Origin: Yamagishiella unicocca
Lineage: Eukaryota; Chlorophyta; Chlorophyceae; Chlamydomonadales; Volvocaceae
DNA: 64,000 bases
Reading direction: 5' to 3'
Assembly: GCA_003116995.1 (NCBI GenBank)
Contig: BDSL01000022.1
Location: 992,001 to 1,056,000, forward strand
Shown here: piece after piece, positions 33,111 to 41,751 of the stretch
Numbering within the stretch: the stretch's first letter is position 1
Layout of the letters: the number at the start of each line of letters is the position of its first letter
Position numbers and translations under genes: made by a program
Notes under the pieces: model-generated
Told to the model about the DNA's origin: nothing
Databases searched by the model: none
Seen by the model: only the letters and a program-made list of their open reading frames with translations

Positions 33111-33606
33111 AGAAGCACGGCAGGTCACCGGCACCGCAGCTCCGGCTGATGGCGCCGGGGCGGCCACAAGGGAGCAGTTCTCACCGGTGCGCCGCATAAT
33201 AGTGCGGTTCACGGGTGAGGCAGAGGATGTTCAGGCTGCAAGGGCAGCCTTCATCAGCTGCGCTGTGTTCATCCGGCAGACGTTCCAGTGGGTGGTTGCC
33301 GACAACCTCACCCCCGCTGGTCGCGCCGCCCGACGTGCAGCATCGTACGACTACAAGAGGTTGCTGGACGGCGGCATGCGGCCGAAGTGGCGCAACGGCG
33401 CCCAGATCTTCGTACTACCTCCGGGGTCACGTGTCCCCAGGCAGTACACAGAAGAGGACGTGAAGCGCTGCCCGGAGGCACCACCAGAGACGGGCGGACG
33501 AGGAGTGAGGGGAGGCGGAGCATGGCGCAGTATGGCGGGGTCCGGTGAGGGACCCGGGAGGAATGGAGACCTGGGAGGTGCGCGTAACGGCGACGCACGA
33601 ATCTAA
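33080..33606 (+). CDS. LINE ORF1, 5'-truncated
   Basis: The frame ending TAA 33604-33606 encodes RRIIVRFTGEAEDVQAARAA, then ADNLTPAGRAARRAAS and KWRNGAQIFVLPPG, and ends in a Gly/Arg-rich tail. The LTPxxRxxR plus WRxGxxIF pattern is typical of the basic nucleic-acid-binding segment upstream of ORF2 in algal L1-like elements. The same frame is open back to 32899, but that part overlaps the inverted LINE copy, so the true ORF1 start is probably lost. The stop overlaps the ORF2 start as TAATG. Confidence 0.7.
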
Positions 33607-36600
33607 TGACGGATAGTAACCTGCGTATCATTTTGTGGAACGTGCGCCATCTTGAGGAAGGCAAGCTGCAGGAGGACGAACTAATATGGCATTTACTTTC
33701 TATGCATGATATCATCATTTGTGTTGAAACACACGGCACAGAAGCGCACCCGACAGCAGGTCAACAGCTACCGGGTTATAAGAATTTTTGCGTGGACAGG
33801 CCTAGAATGGGGGGCAGGAGGGCGGGAGGTGTAGCCGTGTACGTCCACGATAGAATCGCAGACGCCTTGGAGCCGTTACTGTATGTAGCGGAGCCTCGGG
33901 GCTGCGAGTCTGTGTGGCTGCGGCTGCGCTCCGATTGGGCGGACGCAGGCGGCCGTAGTTTGCTGATCGGTGCGTGCTATATCGCGCCCGAAGACTCGTC
34001 CTACCATAGGGAAGGACGACCAGCAGCCACGAACGCCGAAGCAGCCCTAGATGCCTTTGCTGCTCTTCAAGCGAGATTAGGCGCACTGCGACGTGACGAC
34101 GACCTAGTGCTCCTTGCCGGTGATTTCAACGCACGTATGTCTGGGGGACAGAGCGGGATTCCAGACCTGCCCGACATCACAGTAGCAGGTTTAGCAGAGC
34201 AATTAGGGGCTCCCTTTGGCTATGACGACAGCATTGATGCTGTTCCACGTTTTCGGAATTGTGTCGACGCGCGCACCAACCACGCGGGCATTGAGCTGGG
34301 GAACGTATGCCGCTCAGAAGGCCTGTGTGTAGTAAATGGGAGGGTTAGAGGTGATGAACGCGGGGCTCTTACGTTCTTGGGCCCGCAAGGTGGCAGTACG
34401 GTGGACCTATTTCTAACTAGTCCTAGTCTGTTTTCTAAGTGTCAGGCTTTATTTGTGTTTGATAATCTGCATAATAGGCTACGTACGCGTGGTACGGGCG
34501 GGCGTACGTTCAGTGACCACGGACCGGTTAGTCTACAACTGGGCGTGCGGCTGCAACGGCCGGACGGGGAATTACCTCCACGTCGTCCTCGTAAGCGTCT
34601 GGGATTCAACGTCAGCCAGTGGAGGAAGTATGCAACCTATTTCACTGCAGACGACAGTGCAGTAATGGCAAATCTACAGGAGGTTACGCAAGGGTTGGAT
34701 AATGGATCTGTTTCTAGCACATGTGCGGTAGATCGTATAGGCGAGATTCTGTACGGAGCTATGAAGCAGGCTTTTGGGGTGGGGCGTGAGTCGCGGCAAC
34801 CGCGATCGAATCACGCGCCTTGGTGGAATGCGGAATGTGCGCAAAAGCATGCTGCTATGAGTTCTAAGCTAACGGATGCAAAAGGTCAAGGCAGGTGTTC
34901 GGGGGTGTGGCAAGCATACAGGGTCGCGAGGCAGGAGTTCAATAGAGCACGCAGGCGCGCAATGGCGGCTTTTGAGCACGAGGAATGGCGCGCATTCATT
35001 AACAACTGTCGCGGAGACCCTAAGGCGCTATGGCGCAAGCTTTCGGACGGGTCATCGGAGTCGTGCCCTATTACTGATGCAGACGCGTGGCGAAGTCATT
35101 TCCAGGCGCTGCTCAATGAAAGGCAGCGCCCGCCAGATTATGAGCGTGCAACGGATATACTGGGCTTTGTTAATAGAGTAGATAGGCACACGTTACCTTG
35201 GTGGCGTGCCTTAGGGGAGGAGGAAGCAGAACTTAGGAGGCGAGCGGCAGACGAGGCGCTCAACACGCCAATTACGGCGGCGGAAGTTGCAGTGGTTTTG
35301 GAGAAGCTACCGAATGGCAAGTCGAGCGGTCCCGAGAAAGTGTGCGGCGAGTGCTACCGATACGCTCGGAAGCTTCGCAGTGGCAGCGAGGATCGGAGCC
35401 CAGAAATTAACAGGCTTGTCCCGGTTGTGACGGTGCTAATGGAGCATATTCGCGCTACGGGTGATTACCCTGCACAGTTTACTGTGTCGGATCTAGTCCC
35501 GGTGTATAAGGGGAATGGGAAGGACATGTTAGAGTGCAGTAATTACAGAGGGATCGCGGTGGGCGGAGTGCTTGCCAAATGTTACGCTTCAGTTCTGGAA
35601 CGGCGTCTTTCAAAATTCGCCGAATCTGAATTTGCAGCAAGACCGGTCCGACACTGGTGTCAAGCGGGTTTTCGTCGGGGTTTGGGCACACAACATCATC
35701 TTTTCGCGCTTCGTCATTTTATAGCTCGTTACGCTAGGCCGGGGCAACACGGGCTTTTAGTCTGCCAGATCGATTTCGAGAAGGCTTTTGATCGTGTGGA
35801 CCGAAATTTGTTGTGGGCTCGGCTAAGGGAACGGGGTCTTTCTGGGCAAATGCTGTCTGCTATTAGGCGTTGTTATGATAAGGTGCAATTGCGCGTGAAA
35901 GTCAACGGGAAGAGAGGTGAGCGGTTTGAATCAGTGCAGGGGGTAAAGCAGGGATGCCCGCTAAGCCCAGTCCTGTTCGGGTTGTTTATCGAATCATTTG
36001 CGGATTACGTAGATGAGCACGAGCAAAGGCAACCTCGCGGATGCGTCCCCACCGCGCATGGAAAAGGGGTCCCGGAGCTGCTGTACGCGGATGACCTTAC
36101 GCTCATGACTATGAATCGGGAACGGATGCAATTCCTGTTGGATAGGTTAGCGGAATTCTGTGATGCATTTGGAATGAATTTGAATGTGGGTAAATGCGAG
36201 TTGATGGTATTCGCCGGTAGGCAAACGTCCTACGACGCACTTTTGAGTGATGCAGCAGGGTTGCGTTATGCGGGCCAGACGGTACCAGTCAAAGAGCGCG
36301 CAAAATATCTTGGACTGCGATATGGATCAGGTTTTTCGTTCGACTCGTGCCGAATGGAGCTATGCGATGTGGGTCGCAGGGGAGTTTTTGCTTTAATGCG
36401 TAAGTTAGAATTAAATCGCGTATGGGCACCCGATCTTATGCTACGCTGTTTTGACGCCCAAATAAGGCCTTTATTATCGTACGGAGCGGAGGTATGGGGA
36501 CCAGACGCTATTTGGGAAGTTTTAGGAACTAAGGGTAGACAGCGGGTTAGGGAGTGGCAAAGATGGAACCAGCGGGGAGGGTCAGGAGCGACGGGGGAGA

Positions 36601-37313
36601 ATGCGGCGCTGCTTGGCAGATGGGGAAAATGGGTTCGAAGCACAGGTCGTGCGGCAGGTGTATTTGAAAGAGCTCTGGCGGATCCAATGGTCGAGGTACA
36701 GAAGATCTTTTTGCGCAGGGTAGTTGGCGCTAGTTTGCCTCCGAACAGGCAACTCTTCGCAGAGTCCTCTCAACTGCCTTTGCATCACTTTTGGGCACAG
36801 CAAGTGTTTGGTTTTTGGAAGCGCCTGAGTAAGCAGCCCTCGACGCTCGCACAGGCAGTCTTAGAGGAGGATATTTTTGCATGGTTGGAATCGGATCGCT
36901 CGTCAAGCGAGCATGAATATTTCTGGGCTGGTAAGGTGCTGCGGATTCTTGGAGCACTTGGGTACGACTATCGCCAACATGTGAGCGCAACGTTGAGTAA
37001 TGTGGACAAAGCCAAGGCAATAGCCGCGTTGGAAATCCCGTTTGACAAGGTGCTAGAGGAGTTCAGGCGGCGTTTGCTGCTCGATTGGAACTCGAGCGAT
37101 ATTGATATGGATCCGCGGGTTTTTCCCGAATTTGCAGCAGGAGACAGTGATCGCGGGAAGCCGGGCGTAACAATGTGTCCCAGGCTTGTTCCCCGTTGTA
37201 GTACTGCATGTACGGTTATTTTGCTGACCGGAATCATGAATCACGTTATAGTGGCCCCGGATGTTGCAGTTGGGCCCGATTTATTCGTGCATCTACAGCA
37301 TGGCCAAGAATGA
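33606..37313 (+). CDS. LINE ORF2: APE endonuclease and reverse transcriptase
   Basis: An open frame of 1235 residues. Residues 1-250 form an apurinic-type endonuclease, with LRIILWNVRHL, IICVETHG, LVLLAGDFNARMS, STVDLFLTS and FSDHGPVSLQL. Residues about 550-900 form a reverse transcriptase, with LPNGKSSGPEKV, ECSNYRGIAVGG, QAGFRRGLGTQHHLFALRHF, QIDFEKAFDRVDR, VQGVKQGCPLSPVLFGLF, the catalytic LLYADDLTLM and KYLGLRYG. No RNase H was seen. The last residues after about 1180 do not align with the related copy at 32684-33110; the expected zinc-knuckle C-terminus lies further on in other frames. The protein nicks target DNA and primes reverse transcription there. ATG 33606 overlaps the ORF1 stop by one base. 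Confidence 0.92.
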   Translation: MTDSNLRIILWNVRHLEEGKLQEDELIWHLLSMHDIIICVETHGTEAHPTAGQQLPGYKNFCVDRPRMGGRRAGGVAVYVHDRIADALEPLLYVAEPRGCESVWLRLRSDWADAGGRSLLIGACYIAPEDSSYHREGRPAATNAEAALDAFAALQARLGALRRDDDLVLLAGDFNARMSGGQSGIPDLPDITVAGLAEQLGAPFGYDDSIDAVPRFRNCVDARTNHAGIELGNVCRSEGLCVVNGRVRGDERGALTFLGPQGGSTVDLFLTSPSLFSKCQALFVFDNLHNRLRTRGTGGRTFSDHGPVSLQLGVRLQRPDGELPPRRPRKRLGFNVSQWRKYATYFTADDSAVMANLQEVTQGLDNGSVSSTCAVDRIGEILYGAMKQAFGVGRESRQPRSNHAPWWNAECAQKHAAMSSKLTDAKGQGRCSGVWQAYRVARQEFNRARRRAMAAFEHEEWRAFINNCRGDPKALWRKLSDGSSESCPITDADAWRSHFQALLNERQRPPDYERATDILGFVNRVDRHTLPWWRALGEEEAELRRRAADEALNTPITAAEVAVVLEKLPNGKSSGPEKVCGECYRYARKLRSGSEDRSPEINRLVPVVTVLMEHIRATGDYPAQFTVSDLVPVYKGNGKDMLECSNYRGIAVGGVLAKCYASVLERRLSKFAESEFAARPVRHWCQAGFRRGLGTQHHLFALRHFIARYARPGQHGLLVCQIDFEKAFDRVDRNLLWARLRERGLSGQMLSAIRRCYDKVQLRVKVNGKRGERFESVQGVKQGCPLSPVLFGLFIESFADYVDEHEQRQPRGCVPTAHGKGVPELLYADDLTLMTMNRERMQFLLDRLAEFCDAFGMNLNVGKCELMVFAGRQTSYDALLSDAAGLRYAGQTVPVKERAKYLGLRYGSGFSFDSCRMELCDVGRRGVFALMRKLELNRVWAPDLMLRCFDAQIRPLLSYGAEVWGPDAIWEVLGTKGRQRVREWQRWNQRGGSGATGENAALLGRWGKWVRSTGRAAGVFERALADPMVEVQKIFLRRVVGASLPPNRQLFAESSQLPLHHFWAQQVFGFWKRLSKQPSTLAQAVLEEDIFAWLESDRSSSEHEYFWAGKVLRILGALGYDYRQHVSATLSNVDKAKAIAALEIPFDKVLEEFRRRLLLDWNSSDIDMDPRVFPEFAAGDSDRGKPGVTMCPRLVPRCSTACTVILLTGIMNHVIVAPDVAVGPDLFVHLQHGQE

Positions 37314-37960
37314 CCGTGACGCAGCCAGATGCCGCACGGCAACTTTGTTATCTTCCGTACAATTGTTTTTGCGCTTTAGCGACTTCCTTGCTGGGGATCA
37401 CAAGTCCTTCAACGGCTGACGAGTTTAGGGTATGTTTTTGGGATCCCGCCTGAACTAGGGTTAGAAGAGCAGCAGGTCGATATTATCAGTAAGAGGGAGT
37501 TGAAAATTGGCAGTATTCTGCACACGCTAGAGCAACGATTTGATGACGACTGGTATGGTTTTCGTCTGCGCACACCACCTAGGGAGTTTGTGTCGGACCA
37601 GGTGTGACGATGTGCCGATACACACACTGGATGGGTACACCCACGCATATGCAGGGGTACATTATTCCCGCTAAGGTGTACACCAGTTTACTGCGCTTTA
37701 GTTTATGTATTTGGGGTCTAGAGGTCAGCCGCCCACATGGGCCAGCCGTGGCGAGCTCGTGAAGACCGCTGGTGCCTGCAGGCATCGATGCATGTGGCGA
37801 CCGGGCAGCAATAGAGGACGAAAGGCACGTACTGCTGGAATGCCCAGCTTACAGTGGCCTCCGCGATGAACTGTGGGGACTGGGTATAACGCCCAATGCC
37901 ACGACGCTGCAGGTCGTGAGTGTCGATGACCAACTAACGGGGTCTCTTGCACCGTGTTAG
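37314..37960 (+). pseudogene. frameshifted C-terminus of LINE ORF2
   Basis: Pieces in different frames: PPELGLEEQQVDIISKRE and DDDWYGFRLRTPPREFVSDQ (about 37448-37607), then CRYTHWMG and TSLLRFSLCIWGLEVSRP (about 37615-37735), then EDERHVLLECPAYSGLRDEL (about 37815-37875). They match, in order, the minus-strand copy at 32684-33110. At least two frameshifts and stops interrupt them. Confidence 0.75.
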
Positions 37961-38159
37961 GCATCATGCATCGCACAGCGATCACGGATATCAGCAGGAC
38001 ATAATTGCTACGTTATATGGGCATGGCTACGTAAATGTTTTTAATTCTTCTTTATGAATTCCTCTGATTACTGTAGCGGTCCATGAGCCTCCTGGCTCGT
38101 CTGCTGGGCCTTACGAGCTCCAAGAGCTTGTAATCAATCAATCAACCACTCAATCAATT

Positions 38160-38380
38160 TCTTGCTATGTGTGATCCCGCACAAGTTACAATATCGTTTA
38201 TGACGCATGCTCCCAGCGCGACGACCATCACGCCACAATAACGAGGCTCGCTCATCGCTCTTCTCATCCCGCCAGCTGCGTGCGATTCGACCCATACCTT
38301 TCACCCTTGTGCACATATATATGCAAGGAAGCGGTAGATATGTCCGGGAACGGCAGAAATGGGTGGTCATTACCGTCCCC
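38160..38380. repeat. duplicated segment, partner at 62540-62760
   Basis: GTGATCCCGCACAAGTTACA, TATGACGCATGCTCCCAGCG and GCGATTCGACCCATACCTTT align with 62550-62690. The last about 60 bp (38320-38378) aligns to 62694-62752 only as its reverse complement, so a small internal inversion separates the two copies. In both places the segment directly follows a LINE 3' end. Confidence 0.75.
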
Positions 38381-38810
38381 GTAATGTATTAGGGGTCCGA
38401 TTCATCACCAAGCTATTTAAGGCACGTGCCGGCACGCACACCGCACAACTGTGTGTGCGTGGCCACGAATTCCGCTCGATCGATCGCTACGCTGCCAAGC
38501 AACCCAAACCCCGCATGCATCATCGCTACCGGCGGGGCGCCACGTTGTTAAAAAGAGTTGCTGTCGCCCACGTAGTTGCCTGGCGGCGAGTAGTGGCAAT
38601 TGCAAACCACCACAAAGCAGTTGTTGCCAGTAGCGGCCGCTCAGCCCAGCTTGCTGGGTGGAGCCCCTCCACACCAGCTGCGTGAAGTGGCCGATTTCGC
38701 CAAAGTTAGGCGAGTTGTCGGTCCAGGGCCGGGACGTGAAGCGGTACTGGCTGACCTCGCGAGCTTGAATCCGAGCTTTATCAACACTACTTGAACAGGG
38801 ACGCGAAAAC
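38381..38810. other. no gene recognised
   Basis: Short frames on both strands without domains; they lie between the duplicated segment and a small open frame. Confidence 0.3.
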
Positions 38811-39182
38811 GTGAACAGTGACGCTTGGGATGGCGAGCAGGACGGGGAGGAGGCTCTGGGTGGCGATGACGTCAGTGCGGAGGTGGCCCCCCTTTATGGC
38901 GCTGGCCCTTCGCACGTGCCAACCGCTTGGGATGGCGAGCAGGACGGGGAGGAGGCTCTGGGTGGCGAGTACGATTCAGGGAAAAAAATAGTGATGAGGG
39001 GCAAGACCCGGCAAGTGATCCGGAATGGCAATGGAATGCAGAAGGGAGCATCAGCGGGGATGAGGGGGAGGACAAGGGGAGCCCGGGGGAGGAGCAAGAA
39101 TGGGAATGGTCTGCAGAAGGGTAGGTCAGTGGGGACGACGAGGGAGACGAGCCGGGGGGCCCAGTATGATTTCCCAGATTGA
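38811..39182 (+). other. open frame with internal duplication, function unknown
   Basis: A 123-residue + frame in which WDGEQDGEEALGG occurs twice because a segment of about 44 bp is repeated 106 bp apart (38822 and 38928). The first half is acidic; the rest is Gly/Arg-rich (MRGRTRGARGRSKNGNG). I do not recognise it. It may be a transposon-derived fragment, and there is no splice or promoter evidence that it is a gene. Confidence 0.3.
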
Positions 39183-40170
39183 AAGCGTGCCGTCTGGTCA
39201 AGTCGTAGATAGCATAGGTCCGTATTGACCTGCGCCTTCCTTGCAATGCGTCCTGAGCGTTTTCTGGTTAAGCACGACCGCCGTGACACCCTATGTGCTG
39301 GGAATCCTCCCTGAAGTCACTAACGATCACAGTAACAAAATTATGCCCGCAATCGCAGCTATCATGCACGAAGCTCTGTTTTAGACAGGACTTATATGCT
39401 TACTGTCTACCTCGTCGTTAACGCGACGCCTATGCCGTTGCAGCCTGGCCGTTGAGCTTAGCGCTACGTACCCTATCGCGCATACCTCCATCTTTACCAA
39501 AATTCATTGCGAGAGCCATTGAGTGGAGCAGCTGTTAAGGAGAGTCATTCCCAACTGCAGTAAAGGTTCCCATGCGCCAAGCATTCACCGTCTACGTTCA
39601 TTAGCGCTGCAATTGCCGCGCCTGCGACCACTAATGTATATATATTATTCTCTACGGAGAATCGCATAGAGGCGATAGAGGCGATATACGAACAACGGAG
39701 AGGTGATAAAGGCGATAGAGCTAGGCCAACAACAAGCCGCATAGGTTTATGGTTCGCGACCACACGTTTAAATGTAGCCTACAACAGCTTTACATAGACG
39801 TGACGTCTAGAGGCGGAGCACAGTACTGTGACCGTTTGTGACTCTAGGGAGGATTCCCCGCACACAGGGGTGTCACGGAAGGTTTGCTTTTGTTAAAGTT
39901 TGAACAAATGTCGTAAGGAGCGCGTTGAAGCCCGCAAATGCATTTAGGAATACGGTTTTGTGCGTGTAGTACATCGGCAGACATCCGCGCCTGGTTGTTG
40001 ATGGCGCTGATCCATGTTACCAGCCAAACGGAAGAATGTGGCTAAAATATATCGAGCGAGTCTGTGTACCTTCTTTCAGGCAAAATACATCCTATGCGGG
40101 TGCCAACCAGTGCCAACCGCTGCCCATAAATGTCCTGTACAAAGCTTTTCGCCGCCTACTAATCTGCACC
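39183..40170. other. no gene recognised
   Basis: AT-richer than the channel gene. It contains a short cluster of GGCGATAGA-type repeats at about 39668-39722. No coding domain, RNA gene or terminal repeat was recognised. Confidence 0.35.
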
Positions 40171-40256
40171 TTCCTTGATTTCTGCAATGCTTGTTTGTGG
40201 TTGCTCCACTAGCTTCAAATATAACGACTTTTGCTTCCTACGGACTCATAAGTTGC

Positions 40257-40374
40257 TCCAGCACCGGTTGGGCTCCAGCACCGGCGGCTTGGGCTCCAGC
40301 ACCGGTGGCTTGGGCTCTAGCACCGGTGGCTTGGGCTCCAGCACCGGTGGCTTGGGCTCCAGCACCGGTGGCAT
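40257..40374. repeat. 21-bp minisatellite
   Basis: Five to six units of GGCTCCAGCACCGGTGGCTT plus G. The + frame reads GLGSST repeatedly and the surrounding frame (40175-40528) stays open, but without other gene features. Confidence 0.92.
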
Positions 40375-41624
40375 GTTCAAGCGTGTTCGTTCACGATTCT
40401 ACTTTGAGCATCAGCATTTGCGCAACATTCTAGTAGCGCCGCGTTGGGGCCCCAAGGAGAAGTTGGCCGCGTTGCGGCAAGTCATTATTGTTAGCGTTGT
40501 TGAGTTCCTGTCTGTTACAAGGACCTAAACTCCAATCTTTAATTTCAGCCGGCGGGCCTAAATGGAGACCTTGTCGGGCGTCAGGTGCCTGGGGCCGGTT
40601 CATACTTGGCTCGAAGGGGCGCAATCTATGTTGGCTTCTCTGGCTGCCGTGAGACGACTTTTGGGCGAACTCACTTATGTCGTCGGTTAGCAGGTTTGGG
40701 TGGTACAAGAAGTAGTAAGGTTACAGTGACCCACTAGAAAGCTTGTTTCGCGCTCTTTTTCGTATTTTTTCGGCCACTTTGTAGAGTTTGGTCCACGGCA
40801 CTGCACTGCTGTGCGTTTGGGACCCACAGTTGCTGTGAAGCACTTGTATTTGTGGTCGTACTGGTCCAAGTACTGTAGGCTGTTCTGACAACAGCCGACA
40901 CGACTTAATCAAAGCGCCTGTCTACCCGCCGTATGTAGTAGTTTATTTGAAATGCATCACCTTCCGTCCCGGATGAGCAATTAAAGCGATAAAGTTGCAA
41001 TCAGTTTTCGATAAAGGAAAACTAACTGGGATTTCGTAACGACTTTATTCGAGGAACCTCGCTGACAAAGTGGTTACAACAGCCGGGAGGAGCCTGTAAT
41101 ATGCTATCTATCTATCTACGTGTCTATTTTATTACAAGTCAGTGAATGAAGGCCGCCACATCAGGTTGCACCAGGTTGCACAACCGCACCTCCGCCCTAC
41201 TCTTACAAATAACCGCCCTACTACTCTTACAAGTTCGAATACGTAAAAGATGCCCTAGCTACCAAAGGGCCCACCCTTCCTCGGTCGCTGCCGAGCGCCA
41301 TCCAAACCGATCGCAGCTTTCTTATCGACTGCGTGATGAAGCCCGGAGGTGCGGGCATATATTTAGGTAGGTGCGGAGTCGTCCGCCCCTCAGTAGTTCC
41401 CCACCCCCTTAATATGTATTGTTATCGACTTAAGCTAGCGTCGGTCTGAATAGCTACAAGCCGGGCAAGCATGTATATATCCTGGCAAGTCAGGCTACGT
41501 TGTAGGAGGGTTCGGCATACGATTCCAAACGCGTCGTTTTCACGGGCAGACGCGGGATTCGAGAGCTCTCGGGGCTGTGCGTGTGTGGTAGGAGATTGCT
41601 GTACGGAAGCTAAGTTGCCGCCGG

Positions 41625-41631
41625 TATTTAA
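41625..41631 (+). promoter_or_regulatory. TATA-like element of LPMO gene 1
   Basis: TATTTAA about 120 bp before the ATG. The position is conserved in the two other copies and is followed in all three by GCTGACATTCGTTGTATG and a GGCATAGAACAA block. Confidence 0.5.
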
Positions 41632-41751
41632 CCTTGGGCTAGCTGACATTCGTTGTATGTATGTATCGGCATAGAACAAGACGCACTCGCTCGTCGTCAC
41701 GAACATTACCCACATCGTCAGCGGGACCGTACGCCACTATTAGTTGCATCA

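Larger units (their letters stand above)
33090..38160 (+). mobile_element. L1-like LINE (non-LTR retrotransposon)
   Basis: It comprises the ORF1 end, a long ORF2 (33606-37313), a broken ORF2 C-terminus, a 3' UTR with a GAGCC-TCCT-GGCTC hairpin (38085-38098) and a terminal run of CAAT repeats at about 38131-38157 in place of poly(A). No long terminal repeats. Its codon use is more AT-rich than the host genes. The same 3' end recurs at about 62445-62530. Given the intact endonuclease and RT but broken C-terminus, this copy is probably dead. Confidence 0.88.
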
